From Daphnia carinata (lineage: Eukaryota; Arthropoda; Branchiopoda; Diplostraca; Daphniidae), in the NCBI RefSeq assembly GCF_022539665.2, contig NC_081334.1, positions 8,278,424 to 8,342,423 on the forward strand: a stretch of DNA of 64,000 nt. The letters are read 5' to 3'. Under the pieces are notes generated by a model. The model worked only from the letters and a program-made list of their open reading frames with translations. It had not been told where the DNA came from and did no database searches. The position numbers were made by a program, and so were the translations under genes. This document shows, in pieces, positions 45,148-56,603 of the stretch (position 1 is the stretch's first letter; each line of letters begins with the position of its first letter).

Positions 45148-46679
45148 TCAACGACGGTTGCCAAATTGATTGGCCGCTATATTGTCTCTTTTTAGGAATC
45201 CTGCACGGCGGAGTCTCAATTTCTCTTGCGCAGCGGTTTCATTCGGTCGCCATAGTGCCCATCCATTGAATTCGTGTTCCCCGTCGTCACCAATGTCTTC
45301 TTCTTCGGGTATTTCATCAAGGAAATCGGGTAAGCGGCGTGATAATGCGATATTGTGTAGGACAAAGCATGCCATTATAATTCTGTAAATTACGAAATAA
45401 ATATTTTTATATAAAAAAAAATTACCACACTGTTTCATTTTTAAAAAAAACCTTTAGTTTATTTGCAGGTATACCTGCAAGCCCTTCCGGGCTGAACACG
45501 CAATTCTCCGTGCAGTGAATGAAACCTTCTTTTTAAAAAGCCAAACGCCCGTTCAATAATATTTCGAGTCCTTATTTGTGCCGTGTTAAACCGTTCCTTG
45601 AATAGAAAATCATGCATTATTCCTTTAAAAAAAACTTTATGAAAATCTGAATAGATTACTTGATCATTATTTCTTGTAACTGCATATGGAGTTAAAAGAA
45701 ACGGCGTACACGCATACCCACTATCTCCTACCAAAAATCCATCACCAAACCGCCCATTTTTCAATTCTTGGCCAATTCGACTGTCCGAAAATATAGCCGC
45801 ATCATGGCAACTGCCCGGTTTTGATGCATTGACACTTAAAAACTTTCCATTGGCATCGCAAATGGCCTTTTTTAAATAAAAAAGGTGATGAATTAGATAT
45901 AATAATAATTAAGTTGGAAAGTTTTCAACCTGGACATTGATGGAGTGAAAATGTTTACGATTAACATAAAAGATTTCATCTTTATGAGGTCTTGATATTT
46001 TAATGTGCGTCCCATCTATAGCTCCAACAACGCCTCTTAAGCCAGCAAAAGCAGCGAAACCCTCCTTCACCTATTTAATGTAGAATTCTCTAATAAATGC
46101 ATATTATTATTTTGAAATTAAACGACCTCAAGTATATCGTCGGGATATTTAATGTGTGTAGACGCAATGGTGCTGAGAGCATACGACACATCACGCACAC
46201 ATCTGCAAACAGATGGTTGACTTAATCTTATTACATTTCCAACCGTACTCTGAAATGTCCCTGTGGCATAGAACTGTAACGCAACCAAAATTTGGATTTG
46301 TGGGGTTAGGTAACGTCTCCCATGTAACCTTCTCTCAAGTTGGTGTCCGATTAAACCTAAAGCATTTGCTTGTAATATTTGAAAGATGCATTACAAATTA
46401 TGCTTATACAAAATAATACTCACTAACAATATAATCAATAGATGGTTTATCGAATCGGAACGTCTTGTAAACCTGTTGATTGTCAAAAACATAAAAAATT
46501 TCACCCCTTCTCAAATAGAATTCATTCAATCGTTGAATACGCTGAATTCTTCTTTCGGCCAATATCTCATCTTCCTCATCACTGTCAATATCACTGTTAT
46601 TGCTGGAAATTATACTTTCAACTTCATCGAAATCTTTTAACATGTCCTCCAAATCACCAATAACATCCTCATAAAGCAT
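45148..46679 (-). CDS. PIF/Harbinger DDE transposase
   Basis: ATG at 46677-46679 with an acidic start. Exons about 46428-46679, 46206-46388, 46130-46067ish, 45930-46066, 45475-45867 and 45148-45380, short introns. Catalytic residues: 'VVGAIDGTHI' (first Asp), 'FLVGDSGYACTPFLLTPY' (second Asp) and 'NIIERAFGFLKRRF' (Glu). 'IIMACFVLHNIA' near the C-terminus is typical of the DDE_Tnp_4/HARBI1 family. The exon 45475 donor joins 45380 to keep frame (AG|A). I saw no internal stop in the catalytic exons, so this transposase may be functional; internal exon borders are approximate. Confidence 0.82.
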
Positions 46680-46961
46680 TTTGTTGTTACACCGAATAAA
46701 AACAAATAGAATGTCGTCTGCAAATTTTCAATATTTTTTATTCTTAAGTATACTTTAGACCCTTCAATCCACTTTTTTATTCGATTGAAAACAAAGTAAG
46801 CTTTGATGTCCGACTTTGGCATTTCTGACTTTGACTTTGACTTAAAATCGTGTCAGAATACGCTTCCTTGTCACTTTTGTGCTAAGTACGATTTCAAGCA
46901 TAAAAATTCAAAGTCAAAGTACGAAAAGCGTACTTGAAGGGCAGTCGGAATACGGCCCCAG

Positions 46962-47946
46962 CAAAAATTCCAGACAATTTGTGCACCCGTCGAACACCCC
47001 TTTTAGGAGACATGACAATTTTATCATGCGAGAATGCACAAGACCATGCATTTTTTGCGGGGAGGTTCACTACCCCACGGTTTGTCCAGTGAACCTAAAA
47101 GAAAAAAAGGCCATAATTGCTAAGCAGAAAAGGTGCGTCAGATGCTTCAGTGCAAATCACGAAACTCTGAACTGCACCACAAACTACACATGCAAACATT
47201 GCCAAGCCATCCATCACACGGCTCTCTGCGATAAAAAGCAGACACGTTTTGCGCACCAAACTGTTAATGGCAACAGCGCCATCACAAATGTTACGGCGTC
47301 TGCTGCAAGCGCAAACACCCCAGGCGATCTCGTGGTGAAGACAGCTACAGTAAATGTAGTAGGCCCAAATGGCAAACAAACAAGAGCCATTTTATTTATC
47401 GACGACGGTAGCCATAGATCTTGGGTTACAAGATCTATCTCAAAATTGTTGGACCTCAAGGTGGTAGCAGTCGAAAATATTGGTACCAGAGTTTTCAAGC
47501 AAGGAAAACCCAATCCAGTGGAGAAGACCAATTCAGTCGAGTTGACATTTAGGGGCACTTGGCATGGTGCCCGACTCGTCAAAATTACAGCACCGGAGAC
47601 GGACTACATTGGAGACACTGGCCCATATGCCCACACAGCATTTGCACGAAAATTGTGGCTGGACAATGAAAAAATGGCTGACGACAGGTTCGAAACAAAC
47701 AGCCAAGAAAAGGATGTCGGAATTTTAATAGGAGTCGACCAGATGTTTGAAATCATCCCTAACGAAGCAGCTATCCAAAGCCCGTGTGGCCTAAAGGCCT
47801 ACAACACAAAGCTTGGGCGGATGATAGTTGGACCTTCAAAGGAAAAAAATTCGAAAAAAGGCAAAGCATTGATCCAATATATGCTACAATACAGTAGTTT
47901 CTCAGCCCAAACAGTAGCATCATATGCAGCCGGCTGCCTCAATTAA
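46962..47946 (+). pseudogene. BEL Gag zinc fingers and protease
   Basis: Continues gag after the Harbinger insertion. Cysteine/histidine clusters 'CIFCGEVHYPTVC', 'CVRCFSANHETLNC' and 'CKHCQAIHHTALC' are BEL-type zinc knuckles. The aspartic protease follows: 'AILFIDDGSHRSWVTRSI' (DDG form, seen in some BEL proteases), and 'ILIGVDQMFEI'. Stop at 47944-47946 where the polyprotein should continue. Confidence 0.85.
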
Positions 47947-47949
47947 ACT

Positions 47950-49836
47950 ACACTTTTACAAACCTTCCAGAAGAAAAGGAGAAAACGCCGGAAGCAAAGG
48001 AGAAAAAGGAATCTCCCCACCCGACGTCTATGGAAGAAATTTCCATAGAGAGCTCCAGCATTAAAAAAGAAAAAACTGTAAAAGAAGAATTAAAACGGCA
48101 GACGGGCTTTGACCTATCCTTGTTTTGGAAGCTGGAACACTTCGCCATTTTAGACGATTGCGATGCAGTGGAGCCAGACGACCCTCTAGGCTCCTTTGGA
48201 GACAAAACCACCCGTCAAGAAGATGGGCGATACTGCACCCCAATCCCATTGAAAGCGGATAAGTGGAGGTTGGAGAAAAATTTCCTGATGGCTAAAGGAA
48301 GACTGGAGAGTCTTTTAAATAGACTCAAAAGAACGCCAGCGCTTCTATATCCGCTTACCACCAGGAAATCGAGCAACTGAGAGTCACAAAACTTCGTAGA
48401 AAAGGCAGACCTAAACTACGATGGACTCCACACTTATCTGCCACATCATCCTGTCATTCGACAGGATAAAACAACCACAAAGATCCGACCGGTCTTTGAC
48501 GGAACGGCTAAGTCCAACTTTGGACCAAGTCTCAACGACGTCCTAGAAACCGGTCCAAACCTGAATCCTGACCTGCTAGCCGTTCTAACGCGATTCCGAT
48601 TAAATCGGATCGCATGGATAGCAGGTATTGAAATAGCATTTTTGAATATCGCCCTGCATCCTGAAGACTCAGACGCAGTACGATTTCTGTGGGTAACGGA
48701 GCCAGAAACACGTGGCTCCCCTTTAGTTGCGTACAAATGGAAACGAGTTCCATTTGGACTCAGTTGCAGCCCATTCTTGCTTAGAGTTACCCTCAACAAG
48801 CATTTAGATGGAATGGAGCCACTGTATTCCACTACAGTGAAGTAATTAAAAGAACAAATTTACGTCGACGACTACCTAGTTGGCGCCGACAGCATCCCAA
48901 CAGCCAAAAAAAGGATTCAAGAAACAATGGCCATCTTCCAGGAGGCTAAACTCAACATGCGAAGCTGGGTGACAAACGACAAAACACTTCGCAAATTTCT
49001 CAGTGAGAAGGGGCTTATCAACCCCATTGTTAAGATCTTCACTCAGAAATTGGAAGAGGGCCAACCAAAGGTCCTAGGCATTCGGTGGGACACAAAATCC
49101 GACACATTCCAATTCGACCCTGCGCTTATCATCGAAGCCGCTACAGAATTGGGGGACCTTGTCACCAAAAGAAATATCCTACGGATATCTGCAAGAGTGT
49201 TTGATCCCATTGGGTTCTTAGCACCCACTACACTCCTGCTAAAAGTCATCTATCAGAAGCTTTGGGAAGCAGAAATTGACTGGGACGTCGAAGCGCCACC
49301 GGAAATTACACAAACATGGATAGCTGCTATGACTGGGTTGAACGAGTTCGCCAAATTGAAAATCCCTCGCTGGATAGGCCACTCGAAAAGAGTCATAAAA
49401 TCAGCAGAAATTCACGTTTTCGGTGATGCATCTGAGGCGGCATACGGAGCCGTTGCTTACGCAAGGCTCCAAACCAAAAACAACGAAACCAGTATCCACT
49501 TTCTCGCCAGTAAAACGAAAGTGGCACCTCTCCCAAATGCAAAAGTCACCCTACTACGACTGGAGTTATTGAGCTCGCTATTAGCCGCACGGCTAGGAGA
49601 AAAAAATGAAAAATTTTCTCCACATAGAGTCATGGCGAACCATATTTTGGGCAGACTCTTTGGTAGCACTTGGATGGATCAGAGGAGATCCTAACAGATG
49701 GAAACCATTTGTTAGGAACCAAGTGGAAGCCATCAGAAAGCTGTCTGGAGTAAGTTGGTGGCGGCACTTCCCGGGCAGTGCATCTCCAAGAATCGCCCCA
49801 CCAACAGGACGCAAATACCAACTCCAATCAAGATAG
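47950..49836 (+). pseudogene. pol: BEL reverse transcriptase and RNase H, broken
   Basis: Frames: about 47950-48380 (linker; 'FWKLEHFAI'), 48440-48845 (RT, 'IRPVFDGTAKSNFGPSLND', 'VPFGLSCSPFLL'), 48846-49600 ('IYVDDYLVG', then RNase H 'IHVFGDASEAAYGAVAY'), 49606-49836 ('FWADSLVALGWIRGDPN'). Lesions: a frame break near 48380; the first catalytic Asp of RT is Gly (GGT at 48624-48626); TAA at 48843-48845; a frame break near 49605. After 'WWRHFPGSASP' (about 49770) the usual stretch before the integrase is shortened. Confidence 0.85.
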
Positions 49837-51629
49837 GAGAAGAAAAGGAAATAGTGGTAGACCATCTGACAGTAGAGGAACTGACGAAGGCGGAGCTACT
49901 TATCTACAGGCAGCTCCAAAAAGAAGCATTTCCTAAAACATTCCAAGACCTACAAGAGGGAAGGCAACCACACCACAAGGAAGAAATAGCCAAACTTCGA
50001 CCCGTGTGGGATGAAAGAGTCAAGCTGATCAGAGTGACCGGAAGGGTCGAGTTGGCACTAAGAGACAGGGACATTGAGTCTGCCATACTGCTGCCCACTC
50101 ACCATCCAGTTGTTAAATTGCTCATCGCGGACAGGCACGTCTCACTTAAACACGCCGGAGTGAAAACTACCCTCTCCGATTTAAGAGAACGTTTTTGGAT
50201 TATTAAAGGACGTCAGCAGACTAAGTCAGTTTGGCATGCCTGCGTCAAGTGCCAACGGCTAACTTCACCGCCATTCACAGAAGTAGCTGCACCTCTACCA
50301 TTGAATCGCTTGAAACAAGCGAAAGCCTTCGAAATCACGGGTGTGGATTTCGCAGGGCCTTTGTATTACGAACACCCAATATCGCGTAAGAAACGCAAGC
50401 AAGCGGAACTTACGACCTCCGTGGATCCCCCACAAACAGATGGTCCAAGTATGGAGACTCCAGCAGAGCCTCCAGTCATGGAACAAACGGAGGAAAAAGA
50501 AAACCTCCAACCGGACGACTCAGGCAAGAAGAAAAAGGGTACAATCAAGCAATCCAAAAGTTATGCCTGCTTATTCACCTGTGCGATGACTAGGGCCGTC
50601 CACCTGGAGTTGACTAAAACCATGTCAGCACGTGACTTTCTCCTAGCCTTTCGAAGATTTTCGGCTAGGAGAGGTAACGTGTCTGTCATGTATTCGGACA
50701 ACGCACAAACCTTTAGGTGCGTTCCCAAACACTTAAAGGTCTTGAGATCCGATCCAGCGATCCACGACCTTCTAGCCATGCGAAAAACCGAGTGGATCTT
50801 CTCCGCCAGCCTAGCCCCATGGTGGGGAGGCTTTTGGGAACGCATGGTTAGGACAATGAAAGACCTACTACGGCGTTCCAATGGCCGTGCGTGTCTAGAA
50901 TACGACGAGTTGGAAGTCAGTTTGATCGAGACAGAAAGCGAAGTGAACGCAAGGCCACTCACTTATGTGGCAGAGGGGAGTGATGATCCACTTCCCATCA
51001 CTCCAAATCAATTTCTGAACAACAGACGATCTAATTGCACTCCGCCGGAGCCAGCAATTAACCTACTGACTCCCGACCCAACCAACGCACGACTCATCGA
51101 GATGGACCGTCTACGCAGAGACTACGTCAAGGACACTTGCGAGCGATTCGTGAATGACTACTTGCTCAAAGTAGACAATTTTCACTGCAAAGGAGGGCCT
51201 GGACGCAAGATCCGAGTAGGCGAAGTTGTCATCATCCACGATGACAACACGAAACGACTTATGTGGACAGTCGGTGTAGTGAAGGAACTGATTTCCAGCC
51301 GAGACGGGCTGAATCGATCGGTAACGGTCAAGACCCCTAACGGGAACTTGATTAACCGAGCGATTCAGTCCCTACACCCCCTGGAATTACGTGAGGACCA
51401 GCCCGACGACGTTGAAGCACTACCCGCGCCGGAGATGGAGCCGGAAGAAGACACAACTCCATCCGTGTCAGCCGCCAGCCCGGTCGAAGAGAGCGAGCCG
51501 TGGAGCACGGGCTCTGGTGGGGAGTGTGTTGGGAAAATATTACATTCCCAACAGCAGACGACGCGGTCTGGACGCCGCACGAGGCTGCCCAGCCGTTTTA
51601 ATGCCTTTGAATTGGGTGGTCCTCGATAG
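49837..51629 (+). pseudogene. BEL integrase
   Basis: One continuous frame (open from 49755) with an N-terminal H..H..C..C region ('HVSLKHAGVKTTLSDLRERF', 'WHACVKCQRL'), core 'ITGVDFAGPLY' (Asp), 'VMYSDNAQTF' (Asp), 'APWWGGFWERMVRTMK' (Glu) and a C-terminal domain ('RKIRVGEVVIIHDD'). Between the first Asp strand and 'YACLFTCAMTRAVHLEL' there is an insert of about 60 residues rich in K, E, P and T. The last 34 codons lie within the 3' LTR, giving an arginine-rich end. Upstream lesions mean it cannot be made from this copy as part of a full polyprotein. Confidence 0.88.
51515..51526 (+). promoter_or_regulatory. Polypurine tract of the BEL element
   Basis: GGTGGGGAG with a TG at its end lies directly before the 3' LTR; only partly purine but in the right place. 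Confidence 0.45.
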
Positions 51630-51835
51630 AGGGCCACCATTGTACATTTTTCTTGCATGTAAGCCCCGCCCTAGGCCTATTGGCCGTCTCGCAAGAGAGG
51701 GCAAGGGGCAGTCAGTCGAAAAATACATCTCCTACAGTTCACAACTAGTTCCAACCAGTGCCTCCCGTGTGTTTCAATTCTTCAACTTCAATTTGTTAAA
51801 GGTAAAGTCAGAGCACGGGCTGACTATTCCCTTCA
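51527..51835 (+). repeat. 3' LTR of the BEL element
   Basis: 309 bp, starting TGTTGGGAAAATATTACATT with its own short inverted repeat TGTTGGGAA..TTCCCAACA and ending CCCTTCA. It contains the end of the integrase frame (stop at 51627-51629). Confidence 0.92.
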
Positions 51836-52160
51836 CTAATAATCATTAAAAGAAAATAAATCGTATATTAAAATATTGGGAAAAACCCGTGATTTTTTCA
51901 AAAATCATTAAAGGCTAATAGGAAATGAATAACAACAGAAATGGGTAAACGTACGATGAAGCAAGGTCGCTTTAGAAAGGTTAATGAGCTTTTATCAGAA
52001 AGGAATTTGCTAGAACTACGGAAGGGATACAAGAATAAGAAGACGGCTATAATTAGGAATTGATAAGATGTTATCAATAAAGACAAACTACAACACTACG
52101 ACGTATAAGAATTCCACTGCTGTCTTCCATCTTTAGTTTGTTTCTTGCTTCGAAACGAAA
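51836..52160. other. Upstream region of the two-exon gene
   Basis: AT-rich, no ORF. It must hold the promoter of the gene at 52161, unless the BEL LTR supplies it. TTTAGTTTGTTTC near 52132 could be an initiator but this is weak. Confidence 0.3.
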
Positions 52161-52746
52161 ATGTTTACTCTTCACTCAGTTTTCCAAAATCTTCGCCGCT
52201 TTGAATATGCGTTAGTGTGTTTTGAAGAGGCCACCTATACTAATGGTAGGAGCCGTTTCAGCCGTTTGACGCAGACTGGCCGTGCTGATTTTCTGGAGAT
52301 TTTCGCGAGAGTGCATATCGCCGACGTCCGTTTAAATTTTTCACTCTCCATGAGTACTCCTTGGATTAACGACTTCTACTACAGGTAAGTAATCTCTTAT
52401 CATTTTTTCTGTTTCAATTCACTCATGTTTCTTTCTTCATTTTAGCACATATCCTGGTTATGCCAGGTATCGGGACCATTTTTCGCATTTCCGTGCTCAT
52501 CTTCTCTGGTGTTTTGAGTCCGATGAGGACATTTACCACCCGACTCCTCGCCGTTCCGACTTCTACAAAGAAGTTGCTCAAGCTGAGATGGAAGCACGGC
52601 AGGAAACTCGGGGCACTTGGCATGATGTCTTGAATGCAGAAAATGAAGATCGCGACACTGATAACTACCACGTGTTTACTTTGCTGCGGGACCTTTCCCG
52701 CGGCCTTTCTTATCTTTTAGATCTTATTGAAGATCGTGAAGAATAG
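52161..52746 (+). CDS. Intact two-exon gene of unknown function, antisense to the env element
   Basis: Exon 1 52161-52384, intron 52385-52445 (61 bp, GTAAGT..TTTTAG), exon 2 52446-52746; 174 aa with no break. The start ATG is in an AAACGAAAATG context. The protein is rich in aromatic, arginine and acidic residues ('RYRDHFSHFRAHLLWCFESD', '...DLSRGLSYLLDLIEDREE'), with no signal peptide or membrane segment and no family I know. AATAAA at 52769-52774 lies 23 bp past the stop. It converges on env, whose stop is 76 bp beyond the polyadenylation signal. It may be a host gene, a captured gene or an antisense accessory gene of the LTR element. Confidence 0.6.
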
Positions 52747-52849
52747 TTGTAATTTTTCTGTCTGAAGCAATAAACTTTTTGCACTTTTCCATACAGCAGT
52801 CGTTTTTCTTTTTTAACACTCACAATTTTTTCTTTTAGAGATTTTCAGT

Positions 52850-54980
52850 TTACCTCCCGCGGTCTCCGGGTGGAGAGATTTCAACCCGTTCATGAGCGAT
52901 GAAACGCTTATGTAACACGTAGTATTTAACTACTAAAAACACTATTCCAAACACTAAAAGGATGTTGGAAGCGGCCAACTCGTAAGGATAACGAGTGAGG
53001 TAAGATTCTTTTTGTTTTTCTTTTTCCATAATTAAATTATGAATTTGTTCTCCTGCCATTTCAGCTGATAGCGTTGCTTGTGCGTTGCGGTGAAGCAACT
53101 GACTAATGATGTCTACCGATGAAGTATTTTCCCGCGGAAGCTCGACGAAGATGTGTTTTTTGCCATCGGTTGCTTGAACATCTTGTGCAAAGATTTTCAC
53201 TGAAGGTAGAACAACTGCTTGTAGTTTCGGCGCAATTATGCTGCCTTCCATGCTGGATGGTAACACCCATTCTTCGGTTCAAACGGTGCATCCCAAAGGT
53301 ATTTCAAACATTCCAACTGCTGGTAAAGTTGTTGTTCTTAAAGATGGCTGCTCTCCTCCTGCTGGGAACAAAAACACTATATCGTGCGGCCTTGTTGCTA
53401 AGTAGACCAATTAATTGGATCCCATGATCATCATCCCAGACTACTTCAGGCCCGCGCCAGTCTGTGAACTTCTTTTTGCATTGTGTGTTGATTCGGGATG
53501 AATCATTTAAAAAGACCGCTATTGCGCAAGACTTTCGGGCTGTTCTCTTGCTGATGCCGGTATGAAATTTACATAGGGGTTGTCCCATCTTGCTGCAATC
53601 CTTTACATCTTCTTTAAATAGTTCTAGGTATGTTTCGAGATCGGCAGATACAGCAAGGTAGTATGGTAGATTTCCGAACAGGACACCATGCGTTATGTTA
53701 TCTGCCGACAGGTTGATCATTTCGAAGAGCTTGTACTTCTGGGCGTGATCGGAAATGGGAACATGTATGAAGAGGCGAAACGTGTTTTCCATGGCCGCCA
53801 CGGTGACAGTTGATTCTCGGTAGGCGACCCAAAGCTCATCATTGGAAATAGACCATCCTCTTGGTAGTTGCTCGTTTATCATTCTAATAACTTTATTGAA
53901 TCTTGCTGGAGAAACGATTTGTGGCGCCAAATGCCCGTTGGCTAACAGACTAAAGCCGACGTCGAGACTATCGGCCAGTTGTTGTAGCCACAGCAAGATC
54001 TGATGCATCGCTTCAAACGTCTCGTCCAGTTAGATATAAAACTCGAAGTGACTTAGTTCTAATTCTTCTGTTCACCATGTTCACCATCCTCTCCATGAGG
54101 TTTGTTGTGACATTGTTTAGTATGGAATACTGGCCTCGCAGCCCCCTGATGCGTTTTGCATTTGTTGTGGACTCCCAAAGTGATTAATTTACTATTGTTG
54201 CTTGTTTATCGATGATGTGGACTACTTCTCTTTGAGCTCGATAAACAAGTTGTATCTGACTGTTTAATTCTTCTAAATTTTTTTGTGTTGATACTCTAAA
54301 CAGCCATTTCAGGATTGATCCTCCACCGTCAACGAGACTTCGACGACTTCTTTGATTAGTATTCAAGGCTTTTTTTATGTTTGTCAATCGGTGTGCTACA
54401 TTCTCCATTCCTTTCAGAATTGTTTGCGCTCTGCTAGCGATTCTTCTGGCTGCTATTTGTTGTGATCGTGAGCCCTCATTCTTCCACTTTTCTGCTACTT
54501 CTTGTTGCTGGGCTATCTTCTGCTTCACGTATGCAGTTGCTGTGTCGGCTAATCCCAAGTCAAGATCTGTTACGATGGTCCACGATGATTCACTGAACGC
54601 AGCATCAGTTTGTTGTTTGAATATGGCATTTTCTCTCAGAATTAATGAATTGCTTGATAGCGGTCCCAGCAGAAAAATGAGAAAGGGCACTAGTGACGTA
54701 AGATATCTGGCTGGAGATCTTTTGCTGCGAATGGGTCTTTTGGTTGAAGCTGGCGTGATCAGTTCTGGAGTAGGCGTGACCACGTCGTTTTCCTCGGTGC
54801 CTGGTGACGCATTACTTTGTTCAAGTGGTATTTCTTCTGAATCAGTCTGAGGTTGTGGATCACTTGAAGCATGTATACCTTGTATTTCTTTTTCTTGCTG
54901 ATTTTCATCTTCTTTCTCAGAGGCTTCTTCGGTGATGCCAGGGCCTGACACAGCTTCATGGAATTATGACTTATGCGCAC
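52850..54980 (-). pseudogene. env: Envelope-like (Baculo_F/errantivirus type) gene, broken
   Basis: Three broken frames: 54184-54980, 53304-54008 and 52850-53266. The first has an acidic/proline-rich head, a hydrophobic leader ('PFLIFLLGPLSS'), helical sequence and a furin-type cleavage site 'RSRR' followed by a glycine-containing hydrophobic stretch, as expected for a class I-like fusion peptide of the baculovirus F family. The second has the central ectodomain ('FRLFIHVPISD'). The third has a single transmembrane segment near its end ('ASNILLVFGIVFLVVKYYVL') and a short tail. Stops at 54184 and between 54008 and 53304 show it is dead. Such genes, when intact, make an LTR element potentially infectious. 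Confidence 0.8.
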
Positions 54981-54989
54981 TACGTGAAC

Positions 54990-56560
54990 GATATCTGTTT
55001 TCCTTCACCCGGTTGCCGATATCACTTCATAGTTTACTGGTGTGGTTTGCCTCAACACTTTGAATGGTCTAGCCAGCGATGAAGAAATTTTTCTGATTTC
55101 CCCAATTGGCGCACAGGCTTTTAGATCAACACCATATCTCCTTCTGTGAATGACCATTCTCTATGGCGTGCATCGTAGGTTTCTTTTTGTTTTTGTTGTA
55201 CTCACTCCATTCTGATTTTCACTTTTTCTCTAGCTGCAGCTAAGTCAGCTATTGGACGATCTGCATATCCCATTGTTGCCTTTTCTTCTTCCAGCAATGG
55301 GTTTGGATCTGCCCTCAACTCCAAGTTGATAGGAAGTTTGGGCCCACGTCCGCAGAGGACAAAGATTGATGAGTATCCTGTAGATTCTTGTCTTGCGGTG
55401 TTGTATGCGAAACAGACGTACTGCAAGGTTTCGTCCCAATCTCGTGGATCACTGCTGACGTACATTGACAGAAAATGAACCAAAAAAAACCAATGTATGG
55501 TTCATCCTCTCCACTGCTCCATTTGCCTGGGGTTGATAACTAGAAGTCGTCTTGTGGTTGGTGAGTAGTTTCTTGACGACAGCTGGAGTTAGATCGGCGA
55601 TAAAACGCTTTCCTCGATCCGTGATTATTTGCTCTGGAGCCCCATGGCACAGAAAAATTTGATGAACAAAAAATTCTGCAACATCTTCTTCCTTTCCAGT
55701 TGGTATGGCTTTGAACTCAACCCATTTGGTTAGGTAATCAATTGCTACTATAATCATCCTGTTCTCTTTATTAGAGAGTGGGAATGGACCTAAGAAGGTC
55801 CATGCCTACTCTTTGAAATGGTCTTTCCACTGTGATGCATTGTTGAAGTCCTGGAGGTTTATCTGGAATTCCTTTCCTGCTCTGACAATGTACGCAACTC
55901 TGCACATGACGAACTATGTCCAATGTCCTTTTCGGCCAGTAGAAGCGATCACAAAATTTTTGTAGTGTGCGATTGATGCCAAAGTGACCGGGGACGATGT
56001 CGTCATGGTATGCGTATAGAATTCTTTCACTGTAGTCAACAGGTACGCATTATCTTCTGTAACTTTTTTCATTCTGTATAGTTTCTTTGTACAGTTTTCC
56101 ATTGTTCATCACAAATTTTTTTACTCTTGTTTTTCTACTTTGGACTTTCTAAATTAGCTGATTCCAATTGCTGTATGTTTTTTGCTTGTCTGCTAGGGAC
56201 TCGTTTTCTTCTTCGAAGAGTGTTGGGTCATCCGTTAGTGCCCCTATGACGATACAGAGGTCGCCTTCTAGCTCTTCCATTTTTGGTAATGGAAAGACAA
56301 TCTTCATTGTTATGCGTTTTTCCACTGCGATACACAATCGTTATATCGTATTCTTGTAGCGATAAGCTCCAACGTGCTAGACGACCTGCTAAGTCTTTTT
56401 TGCTCATCAACCAACATAGAGCTTGACGATCTGTGATGACTTTTACTTTGCAGCCCACACAAAACATCTGAACTTGGAGACACCACACTAGTGCAAGACA
56501 CTTTTTTTCAGTTATCGAATAGTTCACTTCCAATTTAGTTAGTGGACGGCTCACGTATGC
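54990..56560 (-). pseudogene. pol: Env-Gypsy pol remnant: RNase H and integrase
   Basis: RNase H end at 56228-56560 ('SRPLTKLEVNYSITEKKCLA', 'RWSLSLQEYDITIVYRSGK'); integrase zinc region near 55860-55990 ('HVQSCVHCQSR'); core 'IIVAIDYLTKWVEF' (Asp), 'QIITDRGKRF' (Asp) and 'YQPQANGAVERMNHTL' (Glu) at 55449-55757; then 'FAYNTARQESTGYSSIF' and a decayed C-terminal domain. Several frame breaks. Related to, but diverged from, the Gypsy element at 20-26 kb. Confidence 0.85.
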
Positions 56561-56603
56561 TATGGGACGTTCTGCTTCGTCTATGCGCTGGGCTAGTTCA
56601 TCT

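Larger units (their letters stand above)
43315..46958. mobile_element. PIF/Harbinger DNA transposon inside BEL gag
   Basis: 3644 bp with perfect 17-bp TIRs (GGGCCGTATTCCGACTG / inverted) and a 3-bp duplication CAG (43312-43314, 46959-46961), fitting the CWG/TWA duplications of this superfamily. Subterminal regions carry multiple ACTTTGACTT words in both orientations. It holds the two expected genes facing each other: a Myb/SANT-like protein on the plus strand and a DDE transposase on the minus strand. Confidence 0.95.
39118..51835 (+). mobile_element. BEL/Pao LTR retrotransposon with a nested Harbinger element
   Basis: LTRs at 39118-39409 and 51527-51835 with about 98% identity by eye; the 5' LTR lacks its first 17 bases. 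Order: 5' LTR, primer site at 39410, 2.7-kb leader with an extra ORF and a tandem array, gag (split at 43314 by PIF/Harbinger 43315-46958), protease, RT, RNase H, integrase, 3' LTR. Without the insertion it is about 9.1 kb. Coding frames carry several indels, a stop and an RT active-site change, so it is non-autonomous. Left and right flanks do not show a target duplication, consistent with loss of the left edge. Confidence 0.92.

Noticed and set aside
47214-47582. Minus-strand ORFs within BEL gag/protease
   Set aside because: Shadows of the plus-strand coding frame with no family match.
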